Source: Stenotrophomonas maltophilia (GTDB taxonomy: Bacteria; Pseudomonadota; Gammaproteobacteria; Xanthomonadales; Xanthomonadaceae). Taken from it: a DNA stretch of 64,000 bases. The stretch is from NCBI GenBank assembly GCA_002364755.1, contig DEZI01000005.1, forward strand, positions 335,791-399,790, in the 5' to 3' direction. Both the position numbers and the translations under genes were made by a program. The number at the start of each line of letters is the position of its first letter. The first letter of the stretch is position 1. The notes beneath the pieces are model-generated. The model saw only the letters and a list, made by a program, of their open reading frames with translations. It made no database searches and was not told the DNA's origin. This document shows positions 36,074 through 45,386 of the stretch, one piece after another.

Positions 36074-37141
36074 ATGACCAGCTCGGCCCACGACGCCGGC
36101 AGCAGCGATTTCGAGAACCTGTCCCGCCAGTACTTCGGCGCCTGGGGCGAGGCCCTGCGCCATGCCGCTATGCCGGGGGCCCCGGCCGGCGACGACCCGG
36201 GCAGCTGGCAGCGGTTGTTCGACTGGTGGGGCCAGCTGCTGCCCGAACAAGGGCAGGGCGCGTCGGAAGATGCGCTGCGCCGCTTCCGCGAACAGGCCGG
36301 CAGCTGGTACGGCACCATGCAGGAAGTGGCCGCGCGCTTCGCCGGCCGCGATGCCAGCAGCGCCGACGTGGCCCAGGCCTGGCGCGAAGCCGTGCAGGGG
36401 CAGGGCGATGGCATGCTGCAGTGGATGCTGCAGGGCGCACGCGGCAGCACCCAGGCAGGTGCCGCGCTGCCCGAATTCGCCGCGTGGCTGCAGCAGTGGC
36501 AGGTGCAGGCTGGCCCCTGGCTGCAGAGCCCGGCCTTCGGCCCCGGCCGTGAGCACCAGGCGCGCTGGCAGACCCTGCTGCGCGCGCAGGAGGAATACCA
36601 GCAGCATTCGCGCGCCTACGTGGACCAGATCAAGCAGGCGCTGGAGGAGGCCTTCGATCTGTTCGAAAAGCGCCTGGCCGAGCACGAACAGCCGGGCAGC
36701 CAGCTGACCAGTGCGCGGGCGATGTTCGATCTGTGGATCGAGGTGGCCGAAGAGGCGTACGCCAAGGTCGCCCTGTCCGAGGCGTTCCAGCAGGTCTACG
36801 CCTCGCTGGGCAACGCACAGATGCGACTGCGTGCCGGCCTGCAGCGCGAGGTTGAGCAGGTGAGCGAGCGCATCGGCCTGCCCACGCGCAGCGAGATGGA
36901 TGCCGCTCACCGCCGCATCGCCGAGCTGGAGCGCAGCCTGCGCCGCCTGCAGGCGCAGGTGGCCGTGCTGGCCGGGACCGCCGAGGTTGACCCGGTGGCA
37001 CAGCCCGCGCCGGCCAAGGTGAAGCCGGCCGCACGCAAGCCGGCGAAGAAATCCGCCACGCCGAAGCCGGCTGCCAAAAAGGCCGCAACCAGAAAAGCAC
37101 CGGCGAAGCCCGCCGCACGCCGCACCACTGCGCGGAAATAA
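36074..37141 (+). CDS. phaE: Class III PHA synthase subunit PhaE
   Basis: 355 aa. PhaE family: hydrophilic, helix-rich, with the GSWYGTMQEVAARFAG and FDLWIEVAEEAYAKVALSEAFQQVYA segments, the second typical of the region that contacts PhaC. The last about 40 residues are an Ala/Lys/Pro-rich basic tail (repeats such as KPAAKKAATRKAPAKPA) like histone-H1-type or phasin-PhaF tails, which could bind DNA or granules. It lies 6 bp before phaC; together they polymerise 3-hydroxyacyl-CoA. Confidence 0.92.
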   Translation: MTSSAHDAGSSDFENLSRQYFGAWGEALRHAAMPGAPAGDDPGSWQRLFDWWGQLLPEQGQGASEDALRRFREQAGSWYGTMQEVAARFAGRDASSADVAQAWREAVQGQGDGMLQWMLQGARGSTQAGAALPEFAAWLQQWQVQAGPWLQSPAFGPGREHQARWQTLLRAQEEYQQHSRAYVDQIKQALEEAFDLFEKRLAEHEQPGSQLTSARAMFDLWIEVAEEAYAKVALSEAFQQVYASLGNAQMRLRAGLQREVEQVSERIGLPTRSEMDAAHRRIAELERSLRRLQAQVAVLAGTAEVDPVAQPAPAKVKPAARKPAKKSATPKPAAKKAATRKAPAKPAARRTTARK

Positions 37142-37147
37142 CGACCG

Positions 37148-38215
37148 ATGAAAGGACCGCTGGGCTTCAACGCCGATGACCTGATGCAGGAAACCCTGGC
37201 CATGCAGCGCAAGCTGATGGAAGGGCTGAAGCTGCTGCCGCAGGTGGAGGACGTGGACTATGGCGCCACCGCGCGCGAGGAAGTCTGGCGCGACGGCAAG
37301 GTGGTGCTGTACCGCTTCGTGGGGGAGCAGGCGCCGACCCGCAGGCCGCCGCTGCTGATCGTCTACGCGCTGGTGAACCGGCCGTACATGGTCGACCTGC
37401 AGGCCGACCGTTCGCTGGTGCAGAAGCTGCTGGCGCTGGGCCAGGACGTGTACGTGCTGGACTGGGGCTACCCGGACCGCTCCGAGCGCTTCCAGACCCT
37501 GGAGGACTACCTGCTGCGCTACATCGATGGCGCGGTGGATGCGCTGCGTGCGCGCAGCGGTGGGCCGGTGGACATGCTGGGCATCTGCCAGGGCGGCGTG
37601 TTCGCACTGTGCTATGCCGCGCTGCGCCGGCAGAAGCTGGGCCGCCTGATCACCATGGTCACGCCGGTCGATTTCCACACTGCCGACAACATGCTCTCGC
37701 ACTGGGCGCGACAGGTGGACGTGGACCTGCTGGTGGACACGCTGGGCAACATCCCGGCCGACCTGATGAATGCCAGCTACCTGATGCTCAAGCCGTTCCG
37801 TTTGAACGTGCAGAAGTACGTGGGCCTGCTCGACATCCTTGATGACAAGGCAGCGCTGGAGGATTTCCTGCGGATGGAAAAGTGGATCTTCGATTCGCCG
37901 GACCTGGCGGGCGAGGCTTTCCGTGACTTCATCAAGCAGTTCTACCAGGGCAACGGGCTGGTGAACGGCACGGTGCGGATCGGCGAGGAAGCGGTGGATC
38001 TGTCGCAGGTGACGCTGCCGGTGCTGAACATCTACGCCGAGCAGGACCACCTTGTGCCGCCGGATGCCTCGCGCGCGATGCGCGGCCGTCTGGGCACCAA
38101 CGATTACACCGAGTCCAGTTTCCGTGGCGGGCATATCGGCATCTACGTGTCCGGCCGCGCGCAGCGCGAAGTGCCGACGACGATCGATGGCTGGCTGAAG
38201 GCCCGCGACCTGTAG
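37148..38215 (+). CDS. phaC: Class III polyhydroxyalkanoate synthase subunit PhaC
   Basis: 355 aa, the short class III length. Lipase-like box GICQGG with catalytic Cys147, Asp300 in AEQDHLVPP and His329 in FRGGHIGIY. It joins 3-hydroxyacyl units onto a growing polyester with PhaE as partner. No phaA or phaB genes are nearby, so monomers must come from elsewhere. Its TAG stop codon is supplied by the first bases of a GTAG-type repeat (38212). Confidence 0.95.
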   Translation: MKGPLGFNADDLMQETLAMQRKLMEGLKLLPQVEDVDYGATAREEVWRDGKVVLYRFVGEQAPTRRPPLLIVYALVNRPYMVDLQADRSLVQKLLALGQDVYVLDWGYPDRSERFQTLEDYLLRYIDGAVDALRARSGGPVDMLGICQGGVFALCYAALRRQKLGRLITMVTPVDFHTADNMLSHWARQVDVDLLVDTLGNIPADLMNASYLMLKPFRLNVQKYVGLLDILDDKAALEDFLRMEKWIFDSPDLAGEAFRDFIKQFYQGNGLVNGTVRIGEEAVDLSQVTLPVLNIYAEQDHLVPPDASRAMRGRLGTNDYTESSFRGGHIGIYVSGRAQREVPTTIDGWLKARDL

Positions 38216-38233
38216 AGTCGAGCCATGCTCGAC
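38212..38233. repeat. GTAG-type repeat monomer overlapping the phaC stop
   Basis: GTAGAGTCGAGCCATGCTCG followed by AC. The TAG within it is the phaC stop codon, so the repeat head is part of a coding sequence end. It also carries an ATG that opens a short extension of the next gene. Confidence 0.8.
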
Positions 38234-38245
38234 TGCTTTTGGGGA

Positions 38246-38617
38246 ATGATGACGTACCGTATTCCGCTGATCCTCGCCGCGCTGCTGGCGGCGCCGCCTG
38301 CCCACGCCGCCCCCGGGCCGCAGGCAAAGAGCGAGATCGCGCAGTTGATCGCCAGCCTCGATGGCTCGCAGTGCCGGTTCCAGCGCAATGGCAGCTGGCA
38401 CGACGCGGCCGAGGCGCGTGCGCACCTTCAGCGCAAGTACGGTTACCTGCTGAAAAACAACAAGGTGGACAGCGCCGAGCAGTTCATCGAGCGCGCCGCC
38501 AGCCAGAGCAGCATGAGCGGCAAGGCCTACCGCATCCAGTGCCCGGGACAGGCTGAACAGACTGCTGCCGCTTGGTTCGGTGCCCGCCTGCAGGCGCTGC
38601 GTCAACGCACGCCGTAG
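38246..38617 (+). CDS. Small periplasmic protein, DUF5329-like
   Basis: 123 aa from MMTYRIPLILAALL, chosen because it directly starts the Sec signal peptide (cleavage near AHAAPG) and has GGGGA just upstream; the ATG at 38225 lies inside the GTAG repeat. The mature part KSEIAQLIASLDGSQCRFQRNG and HLQRKYGYLLK ... YRIQCPG, with two cysteines probably bridged, fits DUF5329. Function unknown. It lies 31 bp after phaC. Confidence 0.75.
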   Translation: MMTYRIPLILAALLAAPPAHAAPGPQAKSEIAQLIASLDGSQCRFQRNGSWHDAAEARAHLQRKYGYLLKNNKVDSAEQFIERAASQSSMSGKAYRIQCPGQAEQTAAAWFGARLQALRQRTP

Positions 38618-38630
38618 ACATACCGGCGGT

Positions 38631-38653
38631 GTAGAGTCGGGCCACGCTCGACT
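38631..38653. repeat. GTAG-type repeat monomer
   Basis: GTAGAGTCGGGCCACGCTCG and AC, a hairpin with CGAG-type arms, between two small genes. Followed closely by the ribosome-binding site of the PspC-like gene. Confidence 0.75.
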
Positions 38654-38683
38654 GCTCTTTCTGGTTCCCGAGGAGGTGCCACC

Positions 38684-38887
38684 ATGAACACCACGCCACG
38701 CACGCTGTCGCGTTCGTTGAACGATCGGATGATCGCCGGCGTGATGGGCGGCATTGCCCATCGCTTCGGCTGGAACCCCACCCTGGTGCGGATCGTGTTC
38801 GTGCTGGTCTCGATCGGTTCGGCTGCTTTCCCCGGCATCCTGGTCTACCTGCTCCTGTGGCTGCTGATCCCGAACGAGGCCGATTGA
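38684..38887 (+). CDS. PspC-domain small membrane protein
   Basis: 67 aa with GAGGAGG upstream of the ATG. The whole protein is a PspC domain: SLNDRMIAGVMGGIAHRFGWNPTLVRI, then a hydrophobic helix ending LLWLLIPNEAD. In Enterobacteria PspC senses envelope stress with PspB; stand-alone PspC-domain proteins are common and uncharacterised. Its stop overlaps the TTG start of the next gene by 4 bp. Confidence 0.85.
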   Translation: MNTTPRTLSRSLNDRMIAGVMGGIAHRFGWNPTLVRIVFVLVSIGSAAFPGILVYLLLWLLIPNEAD

Positions 38888-39336
38888 ACGCCGCCTCGCG
38901 GCCCTGGCCGGTCTGGCTGCGCGCGCTGCAGGTGCTGGGCGCGGCCTGGACCCTGCCCAATACGCTGATCGGCGTGATCAGCGGGCTGGTCGGCCTGCTG
39001 GGCGGGGCGAAGCTGCGCTGGAGCGGCCGCGACTGTGCGCTCATCTTCGACCACTGGCCGTGGGGGCCGGGCGGAGCGATCACCCTGGGCAATGTGATCC
39101 TGCATACCGGCCACGACCTGGGCATGTCCTGCCGGACCTACGCGCACCAGGCGGGGTGGGGCGTGGAGCCGTTGATCCGGCTGGATGACCATGAGCGGGC
39201 GCATGTTTACCAGTACCTGGTGCTGGGGCCGCTGTACCTGCCGGTGTACCTGCTGTGCGGGGGCGTGAGTGCGCGTAATCCGTTCGAGCGGGCGGCGGAT
39301 CATTACGCCCGGTTCGGCCATGGCTGGTGGCCGTAG
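38884..39336 (+). CDS. Membrane-associated protein with HERAH motif
   Basis: 150 aa from a TTG overlapping the PspC stop; the ATG at 38857 lies inside the PspC gene. Two hydrophobic stretches (LQVLGAAWTLPNTLIGVISGLVG and LGPLYLPVYLLCGG). Between them is a soluble part with DDHERAHVYQY, resembling a HExxH-type metal site but with Arg-Ala in the middle (H-E-R-A-H is a valid HExxH). A C-terminal NPFERAADHYARFG segment holds another His. A metal-dependent membrane peptidase is possible, but no family was recognised. Confidence 0.65.
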   Translation: MNAASRPWPVWLRALQVLGAAWTLPNTLIGVISGLVGLLGGAKLRWSGRDCALIFDHWPWGPGGAITLGNVILHTGHDLGMSCRTYAHQAGWGVEPLIRLDDHERAHVYQYLVLGPLYLPVYLLCGGVSARNPFERAADHYARFGHGWWP

Positions 39337-39337
39337 T

Positions 39338-39913
39338 TTCCAGCCAACGGCGCAGCCCCTCGTGGCTGGGGCCGGTAGAGTCGACTGTCAGTCGACTGGC
39401 ATTGCGAGTTGGGCCGGGCGGGGGGGGTTCGCGGGACACGCCGTAAACCCATCCATGGGGGCTCGATGGCGCCATCCTGGCGCCAACGGTCCCGCGAACC
39501 CACCCCGCCCGGCCCCTGACAGTTTCCGTGCGCGTCCAGCCACGGAAAAGAAAAAGAACAGCAGAAGCGGATCGCGCGCTGCGCTTGCTCGTGTAGAGCC
39601 GAGCCTGCGCTCGGCTTGCCGTTACCCCGCGAGGGGCAGCCGAGCATGGGCTCGGCTCTACAAAGAGCGGCCGGCGAAGCTGCGCTGCTTTTGATCTTCT
39701 ATTTCTTTTCCGTGGGTGGCGGACGAGGCAGAAATCTGTCAGCGGCCGGGTGGGTAGGTGGGGCGGGGTGTCTGCGGCATGGATGCCGCGGACAAGCCCC
39801 CATGGATGGGTTCACGGCGTCCCCTCACTGCCTACCCACCCGGCCCGCCCCAGGAAATTCGCTTTAGGCGATCCGGCCAGGCTACCCACGAGGGGCTGCG
39901 CCGTTGGCTGGAA
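39338..39913. repeat. Compound inverted-repeat field with GTAG units
   Basis: A 28-bp perfect inverted repeat forms the ends (39338-39365 and 39886-39913, starting TTCCAGCCAACGGCGCAGCC). Inside are a GTAG monomer (39374-39398), a GTAG dimer (39593-39662) and two inverted, related blocks around 39420-39520 and 39750-39860 that share AACCCATCCATGGGGGCT and CGCC/GGCG palindromes. No open frame in it looks like a gene. The symmetry suggests a single composite repeat unit. Confidence 0.75.
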
Positions 39914-40108
39914 AGCCCCGTTTGTTAGGCGGAGGTTAAAGATCCGTAAGCGTTCTGCAGTGATCGGGCAGTCATCTGCATGCAACCGATCGTCATTAGC
40001 CTTCGTGACGTTCCAGTCAGCTTGGTCGCGGTAAGCTCTACCCGGATGAGCTCGCAAGTACCGCTCATCGTGTGCAGTACGCAGTAGCAATTTGGAGGAA
40101 GACATCAC

Positions 40109-40324
40109 ATGGCAATTGTTCTCTATGTCGGTGGTAGCAAGGATGGCGAGAAGGGCGTGGTGCCCTACGGCTTCAGCAAATCCCGCGCCGACACCGCGCT
40201 GGGGCCGGAGTTCTACACCGAGCGGTTCATGGAACTGCAGGGTGTCGGCAAGGTCCGTCTGATGGCCCTGGAAAGCCTGCGCGACGACATCGTCATGCAG
40301 CGCGCCGCCCGCCACTACCGTTGA
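40109..40324 (+). CDS. Small hypothetical protein
   Basis: 71 aa with a good GGAGGAAG site 7 nt before the ATG. Soluble, starting MAIVLYVGGSKDGEKG, no cysteine, no membrane helix. The GxSKDG start resembles small conserved proteins of unknown function in Xanthomonadaceae. It stands alone; the 195 bp upstream are free of genes and probably hold its promoter. Confidence 0.7.
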   Translation: MAIVLYVGGSKDGEKGVVPYGFSKSRADTALGPEFYTERFMELQGVGKVRLMALESLRDDIVMQRAARHYR

Positions 40325-40514
40325 CCCCGAAACACGCGGCAGGGCGCGCCCATCATCGCGCGCCCGCGCCGGCATCCCAGCCCCACCTCGCCAGGATGCC
40401 GGCGTCCCGACCGGCCGCCGGAGGCTGAATCCCGCCCCCTGTCAACGCCTTGTCCCGCTTGGTCGTGGGTTGCCAGAATGGGGGCTTCCCGTAATGCGGC
40501 CAAGACCTGAAGCA

Positions 40515-42902
40515 ATGCACGACGCCAAGAACGCCCAGAGCGCGCTCGCCCAGCAGATCGCCCAGACCATTGCCGAGGAAATCGGTGCCCAGTCCGCCCA
40601 GGTACGTGCCGCCGTCGGCCTCCTCGACGAGGGCGCCAGCGTTCCGTTCATCGCCCGCTACCGCAAGGAAGTGACCGGCGGCCTGGACGACACCCAGCTG
40701 CGCAACCTGGAAACCCGCCTGACCTACCTGCGCGAGCTGGAAGACCGCCGCGCCGCCGTGTTGGCCAGCATCGGCGAACAGGGCAAGCTGAGCGACGAAC
40801 TCCGCAACGACATCCTCGCCGCCGATACCAAGAGCCGCCTGGAAGATCTGTACCTGCCGTACAAGCCCAAGCGCCGCACCCGCGCGCAGATCGCCCGCGA
40901 GGCCGGGCTGGAACCGTTGGCCGATGGCCTGCTGGGTGACCCGACGCAGGATCCGCAGGCGCTCGCGGCCACTTTCGTCGACACCGACAAGGGCGTGGCC
41001 GATACCAAGGCCGCGCTGGAAGGTGCCCGCGCGATCCTGATGGAGCGCTGGGGCGAGGATGCCGCGCTGGTCGGCGAACTGCGCACCTGGCTGGGCGAAA
41101 CCGGCGTGATCCGCGCCCGCGTGGCCGAGGGCAAGGAAAACGAAGGCGCCAAGTACCGCGATTACTTCGAACACGCCGAGCCGCTGGCGAAGATTCCCTC
41201 GCACCGCCTGCTGGCACTGTTCCGTGCGCGCCGCGAAGAGATCCTGTTCCTGGAACTGGACCCGGGCAGCGATGCCGAGGCTGGCCATCAGTACGCCGAA
41301 GGGCGCGTGGCGCGCAAGGCCGGGATCGCCGACCAGGGCCGCGCCGCCGACCGCTGGCTGCTCGATGCCTGCCGCCTGACCTGGCGCGCGAAGCTGCACA
41401 CGCACCTGCTGCTGGACCTGTTCAACCAGGCCCGCGAGAAGGCCGAGGCCGATGCGATTGCGGTGTTCGGCGACAACCTCAAGGACCTGTTGCTGGCCGC
41501 GCCTGCCGGCCCGAAGACCGTGCTCGGCCTCGATCCGGGCATCCGCACCGGCTGCAAGATCGCCGTGGTCGATGCCACCGGCAAGCTGGTGGCGACCGAG
41601 ACCATCTACCCGCACGAACCGCGCCGCCAGTGGGATCAGTCGCTGCAGACGATCAAGCAGCTGTGTGCGAAGCACAACGTCGAACTGATCGCGATCGGCA
41701 ACGGCACCGCCAGCCGCGAGACAGACAAGCTGGCCGGCGAGGCCATCAATGCTGCCGGCAACCCGAAGCTGCAGAAGGTGGTGGTCAGCGAAGCCGGTGC
41801 CTCGGTGTACTCGGCATCTGAATTCGCCGCCAAGGAGTTCCCCGGCCTGGACGTGTCGCTGCGCGGCGCGGTTTCAATCGCCCGCCGCCTGCAGGACCCG
41901 CTGGCCGAACTGGTGAAGATCGAACCCAAGGCGATCGGTGTCGGCCAGTACCAGCACGACGTGGACCAGTACCGCCTGGCGCGGGCACTGGATGCGCGCG
42001 TGGAAGACTGCGTGAATGCCGTCGGCGTGTACGTGAACACCGCCTCGGCCGCGTTGCTGTCGCGCGTGTCCGGCCTGTCGTCGACGGTGGCCGAGAACAT
42101 CGTGCGCCACCGCGATGACAACGGCCCTTTCAAGCGCCGCAAGGACCTGCTGAAGGTGGCGCGGCTGGGCGAGAAGACCTTCGAGCAGTGTGCCGGCTTC
42201 CTGCGCATCGCCGATGGTGACCAGCCGCTGGATGCCTCGGCCGTGCACCCGGAAGCCTATCCGGTGGTCGAGCGCATCGTCGCCAGCACCGCGCGCCCGA
42301 TCAAGGCGCTGATCGGTGATGGCGGCTTCCTGCGTGGCCTGAAGGCCGAACAGTTCACCGATGCGACCTTCGGCGTGCCGACCGTGCGCGACATCCTCAA
42401 GGAACTGGAAAAGCCGGGCCGCGATCCGCGCCCGGAGTTCAGGGCGGCGCGCTTCGCCGAGGGCGTCGAGGACATCAAGGACCTGCGCGAAGGCATGGTG
42501 CTGGAAGGCGTGGTCAGCAACGTGGCGGCCTTCGGTGCGTTCGTCGATATCGGCGTGCACCAGGACGGGCTCATCCACATCTCGGCGCTGTCGGACACCT
42601 TCGTCAAGGACCCGCGCGACGTGGTCAAGGCCGGCGACATCGTCAAGGTGAAGGTGCTGGAAGTGGACGTGCCGCGAAAGCGCATCGCCCTGACCCGTCG
42701 ACTGGACGACACCCCCGGCCAGGCCACCAGCCGGCCCGGCCAGCGCGAGGAGCGTGGCCAGGGGCAGGGGCCGCGCCGCGATGCCGGCGGTCCGAACCGT
42801 GGCCAGAACCGCGGGCAGGGCAATGGCGGCCGCCCAGCGCAGTCGGCGCCACCGGCCAACAACGCCCTGGCCGACGCCTTCGCCCGCGCCAAGCGCAGCT
42901 GA
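40515..42902 (+). CDS. tex: Tex transcription accessory protein
   Basis: 795 aa from MHDAKNAQSALAQQI. Tex family in order: N-terminal helical domain (GLLDEGASVPFIARYRKEVTG), YqgF/RNase H-like domain (VLGLDPGIRTGCKIAVVDATG), helix-hairpin-helix pair (VNTASAALLSRVSGLSS and GPFKRRKDLLKV), and C-terminal S1 RNA-binding domain (about 658-735), then a Gly/Arg/Gln-rich tail of 60 residues. Nucleic-acid-binding protein affecting transcription and virulence gene expression. A stand-alone gene. Confidence 0.95.
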   Translation: MHDAKNAQSALAQQIAQTIAEEIGAQSAQVRAAVGLLDEGASVPFIARYRKEVTGGLDDTQLRNLETRLTYLRELEDRRAAVLASIGEQGKLSDELRNDILAADTKSRLEDLYLPYKPKRRTRAQIAREAGLEPLADGLLGDPTQDPQALAATFVDTDKGVADTKAALEGARAILMERWGEDAALVGELRTWLGETGVIRARVAEGKENEGAKYRDYFEHAEPLAKIPSHRLLALFRARREEILFLELDPGSDAEAGHQYAEGRVARKAGIADQGRAADRWLLDACRLTWRAKLHTHLLLDLFNQAREKAEADAIAVFGDNLKDLLLAAPAGPKTVLGLDPGIRTGCKIAVVDATGKLVATETIYPHEPRRQWDQSLQTIKQLCAKHNVELIAIGNGTASRETDKLAGEAINAAGNPKLQKVVVSEAGASVYSASEFAAKEFPGLDVSLRGAVSIARRLQDPLAELVKIEPKAIGVGQYQHDVDQYRLARALDARVEDCVNAVGVYVNTASAALLSRVSGLSSTVAENIVRHRDDNGPFKRRKDLLKVARLGEKTFEQCAGFLRIADGDQPLDASAVHPEAYPVVERIVASTARPIKALIGDGGFLRGLKAEQFTDATFGVPTVRDILKELEKPGRDPRPEFRAARFAEGVEDIKDLREGMVLEGVVSNVAAFGAFVDIGVHQDGLIHISALSDTFVKDPRDVVKAGDIVKVKVLEVDVPRKRIALTRRLDDTPGQATSRPGQREERGQGQGPRRDAGGPNRGQNRGQGNGGRPAQSAPPANNALADAFARAKRS

Positions 42903-43108
42903 GTCCGGGCCCCTCCAGGCAGTCGCTTGCGAGGGGGGACTTGTCGAGGTTCCCCCGCAGTGCGCACACTTGCGCCCAAGGGGGGCCATCGGGCCGTCCC
43001 GTCGTCGCCGGGGAGGGCCGTGGCGCCAATCGTTCCCGCCAGCATCCATGAGGGTTGCAGCCTTGCGCTGCGGCCCGCGCGCGCCTGCGCGCGGGGCAGG
43101 GAGCGCTG

Positions 43109-45292
43109 ATGGGCGGCCCCGGCAACAACGAAGGCAACCTGGTAGAGCGGCGCCTGATGGAGCTGGCCGAAGACCGCCGCCGCCTGGCCATGATCATTGA
43201 AGGCACCGCAGCGGGCACCTGGGAATGGAACGTGCAGACCGGCCAGATGCGCATCAACGCGCGCTGGGCCGAGATCGTCGGCTATCGCCAGGAAGAGCTG
43301 GAGCCGGTGAACCAGGATACGTTCCAGGCGCTGGTCCATCCCGATGACCTGGCCCGTTCCGATGCCGCGCTGGAGGAGCACTTCCGCGGGCACACCGACC
43401 ACTATGCGTGCCTGCTGCGCATGCGCCACAAGGACGGCCACTGGATCTGGATCCACGACCGCGGGCGCGTGTTCGAGCGGGACGGGCAGGGGCGCCCGGT
43501 GTGGATGGCCGGCGCCCACGATGATGTGACCGAACTGCAGCAGGCCCGGCAGGACGCGGCGGAAATGCGCCAGCGGCTGCAGGCGCTGCTCGATGCATCC
43601 GACGAAGTGGCGGTGATGGCCACCGACCCGCAGGGCGTGATCACCCTGTTCAACAGCGGCGCCGAGCGCCTGCTGGGTTATACGGCCGATGACGTGATTG
43701 GCCGGGTCGACCCGGGCGTTTTCCTCGCGCCTGACGAGATCGCCGCGTTCCTGGCGCCGCTGGCCGATGCCGAAGGGCGCTTGCCGACTGTCTTCCAGGC
43801 ACTGGCCGCGCAGGCCCAGGACGGCACGTTCTCACGGCAGTGGACCTTCCTGCACAAGGATGGCCAGCGCCGCCAGGTGCGGCTGTCGATCAGCCGCATG
43901 GACGGTGCCGACGGCCAGCGCATCGGCTACGTCGGCATGGCCATCGACATCACCGAGATGCAGCAGGCGCGTGCCGATGCGCGGCTGGCCGCGGACAAGT
44001 TTGCCGGTGCGTTCACCTCGGCGGCGCTGGGCATGGCCCTGGTCTCGCTGGAAGGGCGCTGGCTGGACGTCAACAATGCGCTGTGCCGGATCCTGGGCTA
44101 CCCGCGCGAAGAGCTGCTGCAGGTGGATTTCCAGCGCCTCACCCATCCGGCCGACCTGCAGACCGACCTGGCGCTGGTGCAGGACCTGCTGGCCGGCCGG
44201 CGCAATTACTATCATCTGGAAAAGCGCTACCTCAACCGCGATGGCAACACCATCTGGGCGCGCCTGTCGGTCTCGCTGGTGCGCAACGAGCGCGGCGAGC
44301 CGCTGCATTTCGTGTCGCAGATCCAGGATGTCACCGCCCAGCGCAGCAGCGAGCAGCGCCTCTACGAAACCGAGCAGCGCAGCCGCATCACCCTGGATGC
44401 GGTGGCCGACCTGGTGCTGAGCGTGACCCTGGAAGGACGTATCGAGTACGCCAACGCTGCGGCCGTGCGCATCCTGGCGGGTGACAACGCGCTGGCCCTG
44501 GCCGGGCACAACGTGCAGGACGTGCTGTCGCTGACCACCGAGTACGCGCCGGGCTCGGTGCTGGATGTCGCCGTGCTGCTGGATCCGGACAGCAACGCGG
44601 TGGACCTGCATGCTGACCTGCTGATGCGGCTGGGCGCGGCCACGGTGCCGGTGGACCTGACCCGCGCCTGGCTGCGCGATGACGACGGCCAGGTGCGTGG
44701 CGCGGTGTGGGTGCTGCGCGACGATACCCAGCAACGCGCCCGCGAGCGCGAGGCACGCCATCTGGCCGAGATCGATCCCTTGACCGAACTGGGCAACCGC
44801 CGGGGTTTCGAGGCTCACCTGCAGCAGGCGATCACCCGCGTCGAGCGGACCGGCCAGGCGGCCTCGCTGATGTTCATCGATCTGGATCGCTTCAAGCCAA
44901 TCAACGATACCTGGGGTCATCTGGCTGGTGATGCCGTGCTGTGGGCGGTGGCCAGCGTGCTGCGCCATGGCGTGCGCGATTCGGACATCGTGGCGCGGCT
45001 GGGGGGCGACGAGTTCGCGGTGATCCTGCCCGGCTGTGGTCCGCGCCGGGCCGCGCGCATCGGCCGTGAACTGCTGCACACCCTGACCGCGCTGTCCATC
45101 CCGTGGGACACGGCCCGGCTGCGGATCGGCGCCAGCATCGGCATCGCGCCGCTGGAGGCGGGCATGACCGTGGACGAGGCAGTGGCGTCGGCCGATGCCC
45201 AGTGCTACCGGGCCAAGGCCATGGGCCGCAACAACGTGCAGGTGCAGGGCGAGCTGGGTGAACTGCGCGGCGAGGACAACGAAGCGGGCTGA
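43109..45292 (+). CDS. Diguanylate cyclase with several PAS domains
   Basis: 727 aa from MGGPGNNEGNLVERRL. No membrane segments. Four PAS-like domains (about 20-140, 150-275, 280-410 and 425-545): WEWNVQTGQMRINARW, then PQGVITLFNSGAERLLGY, then ALGMALVSLEGRWLDVNNALCRILGY, then TLEGRIEYANAA. C-terminal GGDEF domain has an intact active site GGDEF (632-636) and an intact inhibitory I-site RDSD (623-626) five residues before it, so it should make c-di-GMP with product feedback. No EAL domain. The signals sensed by the PAS domains are unknown. Confidence 0.94.
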   Translation: MGGPGNNEGNLVERRLMELAEDRRRLAMIIEGTAAGTWEWNVQTGQMRINARWAEIVGYRQEELEPVNQDTFQALVHPDDLARSDAALEEHFRGHTDHYACLLRMRHKDGHWIWIHDRGRVFERDGQGRPVWMAGAHDDVTELQQARQDAAEMRQRLQALLDASDEVAVMATDPQGVITLFNSGAERLLGYTADDVIGRVDPGVFLAPDEIAAFLAPLADAEGRLPTVFQALAAQAQDGTFSRQWTFLHKDGQRRQVRLSISRMDGADGQRIGYVGMAIDITEMQQARADARLAADKFAGAFTSAALGMALVSLEGRWLDVNNALCRILGYPREELLQVDFQRLTHPADLQTDLALVQDLLAGRRNYYHLEKRYLNRDGNTIWARLSVSLVRNERGEPLHFVSQIQDVTAQRSSEQRLYETEQRSRITLDAVADLVLSVTLEGRIEYANAAAVRILAGDNALALAGHNVQDVLSLTTEYAPGSVLDVAVLLDPDSNAVDLHADLLMRLGAATVPVDLTRAWLRDDDGQVRGAVWVLRDDTQQRAREREARHLAEIDPLTELGNRRGFEAHLQQAITRVERTGQAASLMFIDLDRFKPINDTWGHLAGDAVLWAVASVLRHGVRDSDIVARLGGDEFAVILPGCGPRRAARIGRELLHTLTALSIPWDTARLRIGASIGIAPLEAGMTVDEAVASADAQCYRAKAMGRNNVQVQGELGELRGEDNEAG

Positions 45293-45386
45293 ACCAGTAC
45301 GTATCACAAGCGCGTTGATGCGATCTCAATCTGTGAGAGGGCGGGGCGGAACAATCTTTCCATCGCCATTTCAGCAGGGAGTTGCC

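Noticed and set aside
36020..38761. Antisense frame of about 900 codons opposite phaE-phaC
   Set aside because: Covers two well-supported genes in the opposite direction and shows no recognisable domain.
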